From: WHSW01 sp963821025
GTDB taxonomy: Bacteria > Actinomycetota > Thermoleophilia > Solirubrobacterales > 70-9
Direction: 5' to 3'
Assembly: GCA_963821025.1 (NCBI GenBank)
Contig: CAWGCG010000004.1
Coordinates: 982,070-1,046,069, forward strand
Length of the DNA: 64,000 nucleotides
Under the pieces are notes generated by a model. The model had not been told where the DNA came from. It saw only the letters and a list, made by a program, of their open reading frames with translations, and ran no database searches. Both the position numbers and the translations under genes were made by a program. Each line of letters starts with the position of its first letter. The stretch's first letter is position 1. Below are positions 45,640 through 55,850 of the stretch, in pieces.

Positions 45640-46364
45640 TGGCCGAAGCGCCCGGGGAGGACGCTGGGGCCGAGCTTCGCGCCGAGAACCAGCGCCTGCG
45701 GGCCGAGCTCGCCGAGCTGCGGGGTGAGCTCGACAGCTGCCGGCTGCTGGTGGCGCAGGTGATGGAGGCAGAGGACCAGGTCAGGCGCCGGATCGCCCAG
45801 CTGATCCACGACGACTCGCTGCAGACCCTGCTCGCCGCCAACCAGGAGCTGATCGAGGCGGCGCCGGGACGGGTGCAGGTTCAGCGCGCCCACGAGGTCG
45901 TCGCCGCCGCGATCGAGCGGCTGCGCGAGGCGCTCGAGGCGTTGCACCCGGTCACGCTCGAGCAGGGTGGGCTCGAGCAGGCGCTCGGGGCGGTCGCCCG
46001 CCAGGCCGGACGCCAGGGCGGGTTCGAGGTCGAGCTCGAGATCGCCCCCGATGCGCTCGACCTGCACGACGAGGTGATGCTGGCGGTGGCTCGCGAGCTG
46101 CTCACGAACATCGCCCGCCACGCCGACGCCGAGCGGGCGACCGTGCGCCTCTACCGCTCCAGCTATGCGCTCGAGCTCGAGGTCAGCGACGACGGCACCG
46201 GGATGGAGCCGGGACGGCGCGAGAGCGCGCTCGCCCAGGGCCACATCGGGCTCGCCTCGGTGACCCAGCGGGTGCAGACCGCCGGCGGCAAGTTCACGGT
46301 CGAGAGCTCGTCGAAGGGGACCACGGCGCGGGCGCGGCTACCTTTGGCGCCGCCGGCGGGATAG
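45639..46364 (+). CDS. Cytoplasmic histidine kinase (HisKA_3 / NarX-like core)
   Basis: A 241-residue kinase. An N-terminal coiled coil (AENQRLRAELAELRGEL) leads to the H-box EDQVRRRIAQLIHDDSLQTL with the phospho-acceptor His. The ATPase part has ELLTNIARHADAE (N-box), DDGTGME and GHIGLASVTQRV. No membrane helix or sensor domain is present, so it must sense an internal signal or a partner through the coiled coil. GTG 45639 overlaps the regulator's stop. Confidence 0.92.
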   Translation: MAEAPGEDAGAELRAENQRLRAELAELRGELDSCRLLVAQVMEAEDQVRRRIAQLIHDDSLQTLLAANQELIEAAPGRVQVQRAHEVVAAAIERLREALEALHPVTLEQGGLEQALGAVARQAGRQGGFEVELEIAPDALDLHDEVMLAVARELLTNIARHADAERATVRLYRSSYALELEVSDDGTGMEPGRRESALAQGHIGLASVTQRVQTAGGKFTVESSSKGTTARARLPLAPPAG

Positions 46365-46380
46365 AGCCCGGCCCGAGGTG

Positions 46381-48051
46381 CTAGGGCGCGGTCGGTGCCG
46401 GCTCGGCCTGCACGGCCGCCGCGACCGGCTCGTCGGGTGCCGGTGTCGGGGCCGGAGGATCCGGGGTCGGCGCGGTCTCGGCCGGCGGGGTCGGCGGGGC
46501 CGGTGGAGGCTCGGGCGCCGGGATCGGCGGCGAGGGGACCGGCGCCGGCGTCGCGACCGGCGGAGGCGGCGGCGGCGCGACCGCGATCGGAGTTGCGATC
46601 GCGGGGCCGGCAGCAGCAGCATCGGCGACGACCACGGTGCCGGTATCGGCGCCGCTCTCCGAGGCGCCCGCTCCGGCGCCCTCGCCGCCTTCGGAGGGGC
46701 CGACGACACCGTCATCGGCCGGACCGATCGGTGGCTCCTCGGCCGGGGGGTTCTCGGTCGCCGGGGGCGACTCGGGCTTGCCGGCCGGCTGGGCCGGCGG
46801 CGGCTGCTTGAGTGGTGCCTCGACCGTCGCGGTCGGTGGGGAAGCATTGGTATGGACCACGGTCCCGCCGGCGGCGGCGTGGTCGCGTCCGTGGGCAGGA
46901 GCAACGCTCGCCGCCTCGGGAGACTTGTCGGCGCTCTCGGGCTTGCCGGAGTAGATCTGGCGAACCTCGACCGCGCCCGCGGTCAGCAGCGCCGCGGTTG
47001 CGGCGGTCGCCGCGGCCTTGGCGCCGAGCGCCCCGGCGAATCCACCCGCCCCGGCGGCGGTGGCGCCGACGCCGGTCAGGCCGGCACCGCCACCGGCGAC
47101 GGCGGCGGCACCGCCGGCTCCGACCGCGGCCGTGCCGGCGCCCGCGGCGGCGACACCGCTGCCGGCCACCGCAGAGCCGCTGGCGGCGGCGCCGCCGCCG
47201 GCGGTCGTGCCGGTCGTCGCGGTGCCAGAGCCACCGAAGAGTCCGCCGAGCTTGCCGACGATCGCCTGGTGCAGCAGCGCCAGCGGCCCGAGCGGGGCGA
47301 GCGCGGCCAGCGCCTTGTTGTTCGAGCGCAGCTCGCCGCGGAAGGCGCGACAGGGATCGCAGCGCTTCACGTGCATGCGCACCGGGCCCGAGGCCTTGCG
47401 CAGTCCCTCGACCGCCTCGGCGAGCTCGAGCCGAACCTCGCCGCAGGTGAGCTGGCGCGACTGGCTCGCCTCGGCCAGCGACATCCGCGCGCGCACCAGC
47501 AGCGACTTGACCGCGGGCACGGTGGTGTCCATCGTCTGCGCGATCTCCTCATAGGAGAGGGCGTCGATCTCGCGCAGCAAGAGCGCCGTGCGCTGAGTCT
47601 CGGGAAGGTCGCCGACGTCGGCGACCAGGGCGCGGAAATCCTCGCGGCTCTGGACGCGCTCGGCGGTGCTGACGCCGCCCTCGCCGACCATCACGTCCAT
47701 CGAGTCCTGGCCCTCGGGGGCGGGGCGGCGCAGCTGGTTGAGACAGCGGTTGCGGGCGATCCGGTAGAGCCACGGGCGTGCGTTGATCGGGCGCTCGTCG
47801 GCGAGCATCGCCGCGTGGGCCTTGACGAAGACCTCCTGGAGCACGTCCTCGGCGTCCTCGGTCGAGCGCAGCATGTGCCGGCAAAAAGCGAGCAGGCGCG
47901 AGTGGTAGCGCTCGAACAAGGCCTCGAAGGCGTGCTCGTGTCCGGCGCGGATCATCGCCACCAGCTTCTCGTCGCCGGCCAGCTTGAGCAGGGGCGAACG
48001 ACGGCCGAGAACGCCGCCTCTACTCGCATGTGTGAGGGTTGAGGCCTCCAT
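46381..48051 (-). CDS. ECF sigma factor fused to zinc anti-sigma-like domain with long Pro/Ala tail
   Basis: A 556-residue protein. Region 2 (about residues 35-105) has FEALFERYHSRLLAFCRHML and VLQEVFVKAH. Region 4 (about 140-195) has LPETQRTALLLREIDALSYE and VKSLLVRARMSLAEA. Next, residues 203-250 contain CGEVRLEL and HVKRCDPCRAF, an HxxxCxxC zinc anti-sigma pattern. A long Gly/Ala-rich stretch with a weak hydrophobic segment near 345-365 and a Pro-rich tail follow. Sigma and anti-sigma parts in one chain suggest self-inhibition released by a signal. ATG 48051 is used. Confidence 0.82.
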   Translation of the reverse strand: MEASTLTHASRGGVLGRRSPLLKLAGDEKLVAMIRAGHEHAFEALFERYHSRLLAFCRHMLRSTEDAEDVLQEVFVKAHAAMLADERPINARPWLYRIARNRCLNQLRRPAPEGQDSMDVMVGEGGVSTAERVQSREDFRALVADVGDLPETQRTALLLREIDALSYEEIAQTMDTTVPAVKSLLVRARMSLAEASQSRQLTCGEVRLELAEAVEGLRKASGPVRMHVKRCDPCRAFRGELRSNNKALAALAPLGPLALLHQAIVGKLGGLFGGSGTATTGTTAGGGAAASGSAVAGSGVAAAGAGTAAVGAGGAAAVAGGGAGLTGVGATAAGAGGFAGALGAKAAATAATAALLTAGAVEVRQIYSGKPESADKSPEAASVAPAHGRDHAAAGGTVVHTNASPPTATVEAPLKQPPPAQPAGKPESPPATENPPAEEPPIGPADDGVVGPSEGGEGAGAGASESGADTGTVVVADAAAAGPAIATPIAVAPPPPPPVATPAPVPSPPIPAPEPPPAPPTPPAETAPTPDPPAPTPAPDEPVAAAVQAEPAPTAP

Positions 48052-48069
48052 CCGTACCGCGCGCGTGCT

Positions 48070-48097
48070 GACCTACTGAACACCGTAACAGTGCCAA
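48070..48097 (-). promoter_or_regulatory. Promoter of the fused sigma-factor gene
   Basis: On the minus strand TTGGCA (48097-48092), 16 bases, TAGGTC (48075-48070). The -10 lies 18 bases before the ATG. Confidence 0.4.
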
Positions 48098-48164
48098 GGT
48101 TGCGCTGCGCGAGAGATCTTGCCGCGGCGAGATGTAGCCCAGATAAAGGCCGCGGCCGGCTCAG

Positions 48165-48249
48165 TACCCGGGGCGGGACTCGAACCCGCAACGCCCTTTC
48201 GAGCCGCGGCTTTTAAGGCCACTTCCTTTACCAGTTTGGATACCCGGGC
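48165..48249 (-). tRNA. tRNA-Leu (anticodon UAA)
   Basis: An 85-base class II tRNA with a long variable arm. The acceptor stem GCCCGGG pairs with CCCGGGT (one G-U pair), the anticodon loop contains TAA (CCTTAAAAG), the T arm is GCGGG-TTCGAGT-CCCGC, and the discriminator is A. No CCA is encoded. TAGGAT (48261-48256 on this strand) lies six bases upstream and may be its -10 box. Confidence 0.92.
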
Positions 48250-48303
48250 TCAGCGATCCTAGAGCGACGAAGCGCGCGGCGATCGCGGCCGGCCGCTGAG
48301 CGC

Positions 48304-48895
48304 CTAGACGAGCCGCGCGATCAGGTCGACCGCCTCCTCGGCGGAGAGACCCTGCCTGCGGACCAGCGAGCGCCAGGTCTCGAACTCGAGCCCGTGGGCG
48401 ATCGCCGCCCGCACGCGTTGACGGCGCCGGCCGCGAAGTCCTCGCCCGGCGAGCAGCGTCTCGACGGCGGCATCGAGGTACGCATCGAGTGCCTCGAGCC
48501 GCGCCGAGATCTCGGGAACGACTGAGCGGTCGCGCAGCAGTCGCTCGAGCATCGCCTCGGTGCGCTCGTACCACGCGTAGACGTCGGACAGCGCTCTCTC
48601 GAGCCGCTCGCCGGGATCGGCGATCGCGGCCCAGGCGGTCGAGGTCGGGCGGGGGGTTGAGGGTGGCCCAAAGCGTCGAGCAGGCCGCGATCAGGGCGTC
48701 GTCGTCGGGGAAGTGGCGGTACACGGTCGCCCGCTGCACGCCCGCCTCGCCGGCAATCGCGCTCACCGTCGTCTTCGCCGGGCCGACGGTCTCGTGCAGA
48801 TGCATCGTCGCCTCGGTGATTCGCTGCCGGGTCTCGCCCTCGAGCTCGGCGCGGCGGCGCTTGCGGTAGGCGCGCTTGGGAGTTTGACTAGACAC
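48304..48895 (-). pseudogene. TetR-family regulator (frameshifted)
   Basis: The N-terminal helix-turn-helix is intact: TRQRITEATMHLHETVG and AIAGEAGVQRATVYRHFPDD. A +1 break near 48645 (GACCGC-C-TGGGCC) separates it from the ligand-binding half, which reads EAMLERLLRDRSVVPEISAR and ends AVDLIARLV. Rejoined length is about 196 residues. It is divergent from the cupin gene with an 83-base gap, so it probably controls it. The start is GTG 48895. Confidence 0.85.
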
Positions 48896-48911
48896 TTATG
48901 TGCGATCAATC

Positions 48912-48940
48912 TTGACAGGTCGCTCCGACGGTGTTAGGTT
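48912..48940 (+). promoter_or_regulatory. Promoter of the cupin gene
   Basis: A perfect -35 TTGACA (48912-48917), a 17-base spacer and TAGGTT (48935-48940): the clearest sigma-70-type promoter in the window. Imperfect inverted GGTGT/ACAC sequences around it may form a TetR operator. Confidence 0.65.
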
Positions 48941-48978
48941 CGCTGCACACTACCGTTCAACGGAAAGGAACGAAGATC

Positions 48979-49542
48979 ATGACCACGGACATCGGCTCGG
49001 CCCTGCGGCGCTTCGACGCCTCCCAGGGCCCCCGCAAGCTCGGACCCGAGGACGGCGAGTACTCCGACCTCGCGGCGCTCGGCGTCCGCTACATGGTCTG
49101 GACCGAGGAGTCGGGCGGCGGCTTCTCGCTGGTCGAGCACCCGATCCCGCCGCGTTCGCTGTGCGCGCCGCTTCACAAGCACAGCCGTGAGGACGAATAC
49201 AGCTTCGTGCTCGAGGGGAGGATGGGGGCGCTGCTCGGCGACGACGTGGTCCACGCCGAGCAGGGAGACCTCGCATTCAAGCCGCGCGACCAGTGGCACA
49301 CCTTCTGGAACGCAGGCGACGGGCCCTGCCGGATCCTCGAGATCATCTCGCCGGGCGGCTTCGAGCACTACTTCCACGAGATCGGCGCGCTCCCCGCGCC
49401 CGAGCCCGGGGCGATGGCCGAGATCGCGAGCCGCTACGGGCTCGAGTTCCAGATCGAGAGCATCCCGCGGATCTGTGCCGAGCACGGGCTCACGCACCCG
49501 CTGCTGGCGATGTTCGAGGAGGGCGGAGGCGCCCCCGCCTAG
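48979..49542 (+). CDS. Cupin-domain protein
   Basis: A 187-residue single-domain cupin. Motif 1 is PLHKHSREDEYSFVLEGRMG with the two His and Glu metal ligands, and motif 2 is GDLAFKPRDQWHTFWNAG with the fourth ligand His. Such proteins are small metal dioxygenases, isomerases or binding proteins. A good AAAGGAA ribosome-binding site precedes ATG 48979. The strong promoter and divergent TetR gene suggest it is inducible. The stop overlaps a 20-base repeat at 49541. Confidence 0.9.
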   Translation: MTTDIGSALRRFDASQGPRKLGPEDGEYSDLAALGVRYMVWTEESGGGFSLVEHPIPPRSLCAPLHKHSREDEYSFVLEGRMGALLGDDVVHAEQGDLAFKPRDQWHTFWNAGDGPCRILEIISPGGFEHYFHEIGALPAPEPGAMAEIASRYGLEFQIESIPRICAEHGLTHPLLAMFEEGGGAPA

Positions 49543-49718
49543 AGCTGGGCGTAGACCGACAGAGGCTCGCCTGGACGAACAGCCGCGAGGCCGGGTTGCG
49601 GGCCTGGCTCGAGTTCGAGTAGAGGTCGAGGCTTGGTCGCGGCCTCGAGGTCGGGTCCGGGAGGATGATGTTCGGGCCTGCCGCAGACCTGAGGCCCTAC
49701 TGGGGCCCGACCCCCTAG

Positions 49719-49720
<2 letters not shown>
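49541..49720 (-). pseudogene. Decayed fragment of an aldehyde dehydrogenase copy
   Basis: AGAGCTGGGCGTAGACCGAC, the very 3' end of the aldehyde dehydrogenase gene, is repeated exactly at 49541-49560 and 49721-49740. After the first copy, 49565-49690 aligns with the internal part 50279-50405 of the same gene, with many substitutions and a short deletion. It is therefore an internally deleted, decaying duplicate with no open frame of its own. Confidence 0.75.
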
Positions 49721-51206
<1,486 letters not shown>

Positions 51207-51215
51207 GCCCGAATC

Positions 51216-52490
51216 CTAGCCCTCGAGCTCGGGCGCGGGCCCTGCCGGTCCCGGGGGCTCGCCGCTGGCGCCGAGCGGCCGTGCCGGGCCGATCGGCCCG
51301 GTCGGCACCCAGCCCTGGTAGCGGCGAACCAGGACCAGCAGCCCGATCAGCCCGATCAGCGCCGAGAGCCCGCCGGCGTAGGCAACCGTGCCCCGCGGGC
51401 CGATCACCGCGACCAGGAGGCCGCCGGCGGCGAAGGCGCCGAGCTCGGCCGAGTTACGGATCGCGTTGTAGGCGGCGAACGCGCGGCCGTGCAGCTGGTC
51501 GGGGACGCGGACGTGGATCAGGCTGCGGAACATCACGTTCTTGACCCCGTGGGCGACGCCGCCGGCGAACGAGGACGCCAGGTAGAAGCCGACTCCGATG
51601 AAGAGCGCCGGCAGAGCAAGCCCCAGGCCCTGGACCGCGGCGGCGGCGAGCCCGGTGGCGGCGACCGCCCCGGCGGCGATCCGCGGCGAGATCAGCAGCG
51701 CCCCCAGGGCCATCCCCACCGTCCACACCGAGAACATCAGCCCGTAGACGAAGTCGCCGCCGCCGAGCACCTCCTCGACGAAGAAGAGCTCCGCGACCCA
51801 GACCGCCGACATGAACAGCAGGGAGCCGAAGGCGACGTACATGACCAGCGCCAGGGTGCGCTCGCGAAGCAGGATCGTGACGCCGTCGCGAGCCCGGTAT
51901 TGCTCCTCGGCCCCGGCGGCCGGCGGGCGGCGCACGCGCAGAGCCAGCGCAGCGACGGCGACCGCCGCGAAGGTGGCGGCGTCGGCGGCCATCGCCAGCT
52001 CGAGTCCGCCGGCCGAGTAGAGCAGCGCCCCGATCACCGGGCCGATGCCGAAGCCGACGTAGCGGAAGGTCTCGACGTGGCCGTTGGCCTCCTGCACGCG
52101 CTCGGCGCCGGCGAGCGGCGGCACGAGCGCGAACTCGGCCGGCTGGGCGATCGCGAAGACCACCCCGAGCAGCGCCGTCAGCGCCAGCAGTGGCACCACC
52201 GCGGTGGTCAGCCCGCAGACCGCGGCGATCACCGCCCCGGCCCCCGAGATCGCCGCCAGCAGCCGGGTGGTCTCGTGGCGGTCGACCAGGACCCCGGCCT
52301 GACCGGCGACCGCGACCGAGGGGCCGAAGAGGCAGATCCAGAGCAGCGCCACGGCGAAGCTCGAGTCGGTGAGGTTTCGGACCTCGAGCCCCAGGGCGAC
52401 GATCGCGACCCAGTCACCGAGCGCCGAGAGCCCGACCGAGGTCGAGACCAGGGCGAAGTCGCGATTGCGCAGGAGGCTTCCCGGGCGCAC
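51216..52490 (-). CDS. MFS transporter (MFS_3/EntS-like)
   Basis: A 424-residue exporter-like protein with about 12 hydrophobic segments. It begins LLRNRDFALVSTSVGLSALGDW, the usual MFS_3 start, and contains ALLGVVFAIAQPAEFALVPP, RYVGFGIGPVIGALL and VPDQLHGRAFAAYNAIRN in place of the standard loop motif. The tail is Pro/Gly-rich. The GTG at 52490 is preferred; an upstream in-frame start is possible. It lies 10 bases after the aldehyde dehydrogenase start on the same strand and is divergent from the cyclase. Confidence 0.88.
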   Translation of the reverse strand: MRPGSLLRNRDFALVSTSVGLSALGDWVAIVALGLEVRNLTDSSFAVALLWICLFGPSVAVAGQAGVLVDRHETTRLLAAISGAGAVIAAVCGLTTAVVPLLALTALLGVVFAIAQPAEFALVPPLAGAERVQEANGHVETFRYVGFGIGPVIGALLYSAGGLELAMAADAATFAAVAVAALALRVRRPPAAGAEEQYRARDGVTILLRERTLALVMYVAFGSLLFMSAVWVAELFFVEEVLGGGDFVYGLMFSVWTVGMALGALLISPRIAAGAVAATGLAAAAVQGLGLALPALFIGVGFYLASSFAGGVAHGVKNVMFRSLIHVRVPDQLHGRAFAAYNAIRNSAELGAFAAGGLLVAVIGPRGTVAYAGGLSALIGLIGLLVLVRRYQGWVPTGPIGPARPLGASGEPPGPAGPAPELEG

Positions 52491-52560
52491 GCCGCCAGTA
52501 TCTCCGAGCCCGAGCCGCCGGCACCGTGATCGCGGCCACAGGGTCAGGCATGATCCAGCC

Positions 52561-54225
52561 ATGGTCGTCGGCGCGATGACGTATCTCTACCGGCGCCTCG
52601 GTGGCGCCTATCCGGTCGCCTTCCTCGCGGTCGAGCTGCAGACGGCGCTGCTGATCGTCGCCGGCACCCTGGGGCTGTTCAGCTTCTACTACGAGGGCAG
52701 CTGGGCCGAGTACCTGACCGTGCTCGGGCTGGCGCTGGTGCTCACGGAGCTGACGATCTTGGCCACCCTCTATCGCGCCCGGCCGCTGATCCGCCCGATT
52801 CGCGAGTGGATCGACGGCGCCCGCGACCCGGAGTCGACCGAGCGCGCCTGGGCGGCGACGATCGACCTGCCGCCGCGGCTGATCAAGCAGGCGCTGGTCG
52901 CGCCGGTGGTCTTCTCGGTGTTCCCGATCTGCATCGGCGGGATCGCGATCCTCGGCCTCGCCTGGTACTCGATCTTCCCGCTGCTGGCGGGGTCGGCGAT
53001 CGCGATCGGCTACTCGACCATGCTCCACTACCTGGCGACCGAGGCGGCGATGCGGCCGGTGTTGTTGGAGATCGGTTCCGACGCGGCGCCGCGGCTCTCC
53101 TCCGATTTCTGGGCCGTGCCCTTGAGCTGGCGGCTGTTGGTGGCGCTGCCGATGATCAACCTGATCACCGGGCTGGTGGTCGCCGCGCTCACCTCGAGCG
53201 GCGACGGCGCCTCGGACCTCGGCCTCGACGTGATCGTGGCGCTGCTCGTCTCGACCACGATCGCGCTCGAGCTCACGGTGTTGTTGTCGAAGTCGATCCT
53301 GAGCCCGCTCGGGGACCTCGGCCGGGCGCTGCAACGGGTTCGCGACGGTGACTACGAAGCCGCGGTCACGGTGACCACCGGGGATGAGATCGGCGAGCTC
53401 GCCGCGAGCTTCAACCGGATGGTCGCCGGGCTCGCCGAGCGCGAGCGCATCCGCGAGGCCTTCGGCACCTACGTCGACCGGGAGATCGCCGAGTACATCC
53501 TCTCCGAGGGCTTCAGCGAGGAGGGGGTCGAGCTCGAGGTGACGGTGATGTTCTGCGACGTCCGCGACTTCACCGAGTTCGCCGCCGATGCGACCCCGGC
53601 CGAGGTCGTCGCCGCGCTCAACCGCCTGTTCGAGGTGATCGTGCCGATCATCGCCGGCCAAGGCGGCCACATCGACAAGTTCGAGGGCGACGGCCTGCTG
53701 GCGGTCTTCGGCGCCCCCGAGCCGTTCGCCGACCACGCCGACCGCGCGGTGCGGGCGGCGTGTGAGATCGGGGTCGAGGTCAACGAGCGCGACCGCGCCG
53801 GCGGGCTGCGGGTGGGGGTCGGGGTCAACAGCGGCAAGGTGATCGCCGGGGCGGTCGGCGGGGCGGGGCGACTCAACTTCTCGGTGATCGGCGGCGCGGT
53901 CAACGTTGCCTCCCGGGTCGAGGCGCGCACCCGCGAGACCGACGACGACATCCTGATCACCCAGGAGACCTGGGTCCGCCTCTCGCACGAGTTCGAGGCC
54001 GAGAACCGGGGCAAGGTCGAGCTGCGTGGGCTCAGCGAGCCGGTCGCGCTCTACGCGCCGAAGCTCGCCGGGCGGCCCGAGTCGGCGCTCAGCCCTCGGG
54101 TCCTCGAACGCTCTCAGCGCCGGCGACCGCGGGGCGCGGCCTGGTGGCGCCTCGGGACCGATCCCGGTGAGATGATCCGAGGCGGCGCTTCCTCAGTCAG
54201 AGGTGGGCTCAGGCGCCGAACTTGA
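52561..54225 (+). CDS. Membrane class III adenylate/guanylate cyclase with HAMP domain
   Basis: A 554-residue cyclase. Six hydrophobic segments (residues 1-250) form the membrane part, a HAMP domain (about 250-310) ends at GDEIGELAASFNRM, and the catalytic domain follows. It has metal Asp residues in VMFCDVRDFTEF and FEGDGLLAVFG, a Lys in HIDKFEGD suggesting ATP as substrate, and transition-state Asn/Arg in NVASRVEARTR. The architecture matches Mycobacterium Rv1318c-Rv1320c-type enzymes. Its signal is unknown. Confidence 0.92.
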   Translation: MVVGAMTYLYRRLGGAYPVAFLAVELQTALLIVAGTLGLFSFYYEGSWAEYLTVLGLALVLTELTILATLYRARPLIRPIREWIDGARDPESTERAWAATIDLPPRLIKQALVAPVVFSVFPICIGGIAILGLAWYSIFPLLAGSAIAIGYSTMLHYLATEAAMRPVLLEIGSDAAPRLSSDFWAVPLSWRLLVALPMINLITGLVVAALTSSGDGASDLGLDVIVALLVSTTIALELTVLLSKSILSPLGDLGRALQRVRDGDYEAAVTVTTGDEIGELAASFNRMVAGLAERERIREAFGTYVDREIAEYILSEGFSEEGVELEVTVMFCDVRDFTEFAADATPAEVVAALNRLFEVIVPIIAGQGGHIDKFEGDGLLAVFGAPEPFADHADRAVRAACEIGVEVNERDRAGGLRVGVGVNSGKVIAGAVGGAGRLNFSVIGGAVNVASRVEARTRETDDDILITQETWVRLSHEFEAENRGKVELRGLSEPVALYAPKLAGRPESALSPRVLERSQRRRPRGAAWWRLGTDPGEMIRGGASSVRGGLRRRT

Positions 54226-54539
54226 ACCGGACGTGCTGGTGCTCGCCGTCCTTGGTCCGCTTGCAGTTGACGCGGAAGACCTCGTCGCCGATCTGGGCCT
54301 CGGAGCACCGCCAGCCCTTGGGCCGATTCTCGCCCTTGAACACGTAGCGGTTGGCGACCTTGCGGGCGACAGAGCAGGCGACGTTGTAGCCCTTGAGGTT
54401 GAACCAGCCGAAGCCCGTCGTCGAAGCTCTGGCCGCAGCGCACGTCCCAGCCGTGGGTGGGCTCGGCGGCCGCAGGTGCGGCGGCGGCGAACGGCGCGGC
54501 GAGCACCAGGACGACGAGCAGGCAGCGCAATCTGGTCAC
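54209..54539 (-). pseudogene. Small secreted Cys-containing protein (frameshifted)
   Basis: A signal peptide (MTRLRCLLVVLVLAAPFAAA, from GTG) leads to a mature region with HGWDVRCGQSFDDG. A +1 break near 54415, explained by one extra G in a GGG run, is followed by LKGYNVACSVARKVANRYV and GWRCSEAQIGDEVFRVNCKR. Rejoined it is about 109 residues with four Cys in a pattern suggesting two disulfides. It is probably exported; the function is unknown. Confidence 0.65.
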
Positions 54540-54614
54540 GAAGCCGACCCTACCTCAGGTTCTCGGCGACTCCAAACGCTGGGTTGGCGGGCTCGATCCG
54601 GGTACTAACGGAGG

Positions 54615-54935
54615 GTGAGCCGCTTGCGCTATCTGAACCCGTTCCTGATCCGCGCCGCGGTTCGCGACATCCGCCGGATCCTCGGCGGCGGTGGCCCGAA
54701 GCTGGTTCGCCTGGTGAGCATCGGCCACCCGCGGGGGCTGATCATCCCGACCTCGACCGTGACGATCGAGGTCGAGGCCAAGGACGGCCACACGGAGCGT
54801 TTCGAGCCGCTGGTGCCGGTCCCTTTTCCCTACGCCTGGACCTGGCGGATCGCCCACCGGCTCGGGGTGCCGCTGGTTCGCGACGTCGAGCCCGAGAAGC
54901 TCAGCTTCCAGTTCGGCGTTCCCGGCCGGTCTTAG
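54615..54935 (+). CDS. Hypothetical protein (106 aa)
   Basis: A small, basic, beta-rich-looking soluble protein with no recognised family. The start is GTG 54615; both a GGAGG-like sequence and a TACTAA six bases upstream are present, so either leadered or leaderless initiation fits. It lies between two unrelated genes. Confidence 0.6.
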   Translation: MSRLRYLNPFLIRAAVRDIRRILGGGGPKLVRLVSIGHPRGLIIPTSTVTIEVEAKDGHTERFEPLVPVPFPYAWTWRIAHRLGVPLVRDVEPEKLSFQFGVPGRS

Positions 54936-54946
54936 GACGAGCGCTC

Positions 54947-54952
54947 TAGCCT
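54947..54952 (+). promoter_or_regulatory. -10 element of the GNAT/SnoaL fusion gene
   Basis: TAGCCT seven bases before the GTG at 54960. Confidence 0.4.
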
Positions 54953-54959
54953 GCCCCGG

Positions 54960-55820
54960 GTGAGCCTCGAGCTCCGCCCGACCACCCCCGCCGACCTCGA
55001 CTACGTCGCCGCGATCGAGGCCGACCCCGAGGCGGCGCCGTGGATCGTTCCCTGGCCGCGGGCGCTCCACCGGCGCTCGCTCGGCGATCCGGCCCACGAT
55101 CACCTGATCGTCGCCGAGGCGGGCGAACCTGTCGGCATTGTCTTGATCGCCGATCTCAATCACGAGCACCGCTCGCTCGAGCTGCGCCGGATGGTGGTCG
55201 CCGCGCCGGGGCGCGGCACCGGGCGCCGGGTGCTCGCACTGGCGCTCGACCGCTGCTTCGAGGTCCACGAGGCCCATCGGGTCTGGCTCGACCTGAAGCC
55301 CGAGAACGAGCGCGCCCGACGCGCTTACGAGGCGGTCGGCTTCGTCTACGAGGCGACGATGCGCGATGTGATCCGGCTCGACGACGCCTATGAGCCGCTC
55401 GAGGTGATGTCGGTGCTCGAGTCCGAGTGGGCGGCGCGGCGCAAGATCGAGCGCTTCTATCGGCTCTTCAACGCGCGCGAGATCGAGGCGCTGACCGAGC
55501 TGATGCGCGCCGACGTCGACTGGCCGAACGCGTTCGAGGGCGGCCGCCTGCTCGGCCGCGACGCGGTGCGCGACTACTGGGCCCGCCAGTTCGCGGTCAT
55601 CGACCCGCGGGTCGAGCCGCTGCGGGTGGCGCTCCGCGAGGACGGCACGGTCGAGGTCCGCGTCCACCAGGTCGTCAACGATCCCTCCGGCGATCTGATC
55701 GGCCAGGGCCAGGTCCTGCACCGCTACCGCTTCGACGACGCCGGGCTGGTCGCCCGGATGGACGTGGTCGAGGTCGCGGACGAGGTTATGGAAGCGCCCT
55801 CCTCGGTCCGCGGTCGATAG
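54960..55820 (+). CDS. GNAT acetyltransferase fused to SnoaL-like (NTF2-fold) domain
   Basis: A 286-residue two-domain protein. Residues 1-150 are a GNAT domain of the RimJ/RimL type: LRPTTPADLDYVAAIE, RMVVAAPGRGTGRRVLALAL (acetyl-CoA loop) and NERARRAYEAVGFVYE. Residues 155-275 resemble the NTF2/SnoaL fold: IERFYRLFNAREIEALTELM, FEGGRLLGRDAVRDYW and VRVHQVV. The combination is uncommon to my knowledge and may place a binding or cyclase-like domain beside an acetyltransferase. The start is GTG 54960. Confidence 0.82.
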   Translation: MSLELRPTTPADLDYVAAIEADPEAAPWIVPWPRALHRRSLGDPAHDHLIVAEAGEPVGIVLIADLNHEHRSLELRRMVVAAPGRGTGRRVLALALDRCFEVHEAHRVWLDLKPENERARRAYEAVGFVYEATMRDVIRLDDAYEPLEVMSVLESEWAARRKIERFYRLFNAREIEALTELMRADVDWPNAFEGGRLLGRDAVRDYWARQFAVIDPRVEPLRVALREDGTVEVRVHQVVNDPSGDLIGQGQVLHRYRFDDAGLVARMDVVEVADEVMEAPSSVRGR

Positions 55821-55850
55821 AGTCGCCGCGTCGCCGGCAAAGGGAGAGTG

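Noticed and set aside
49660..49715. Hairpin around GGCCC at the end of the ALDH remnant as a terminator
   Set aside because: Pairing is short and the segment is better explained as decayed ALDH sequence.
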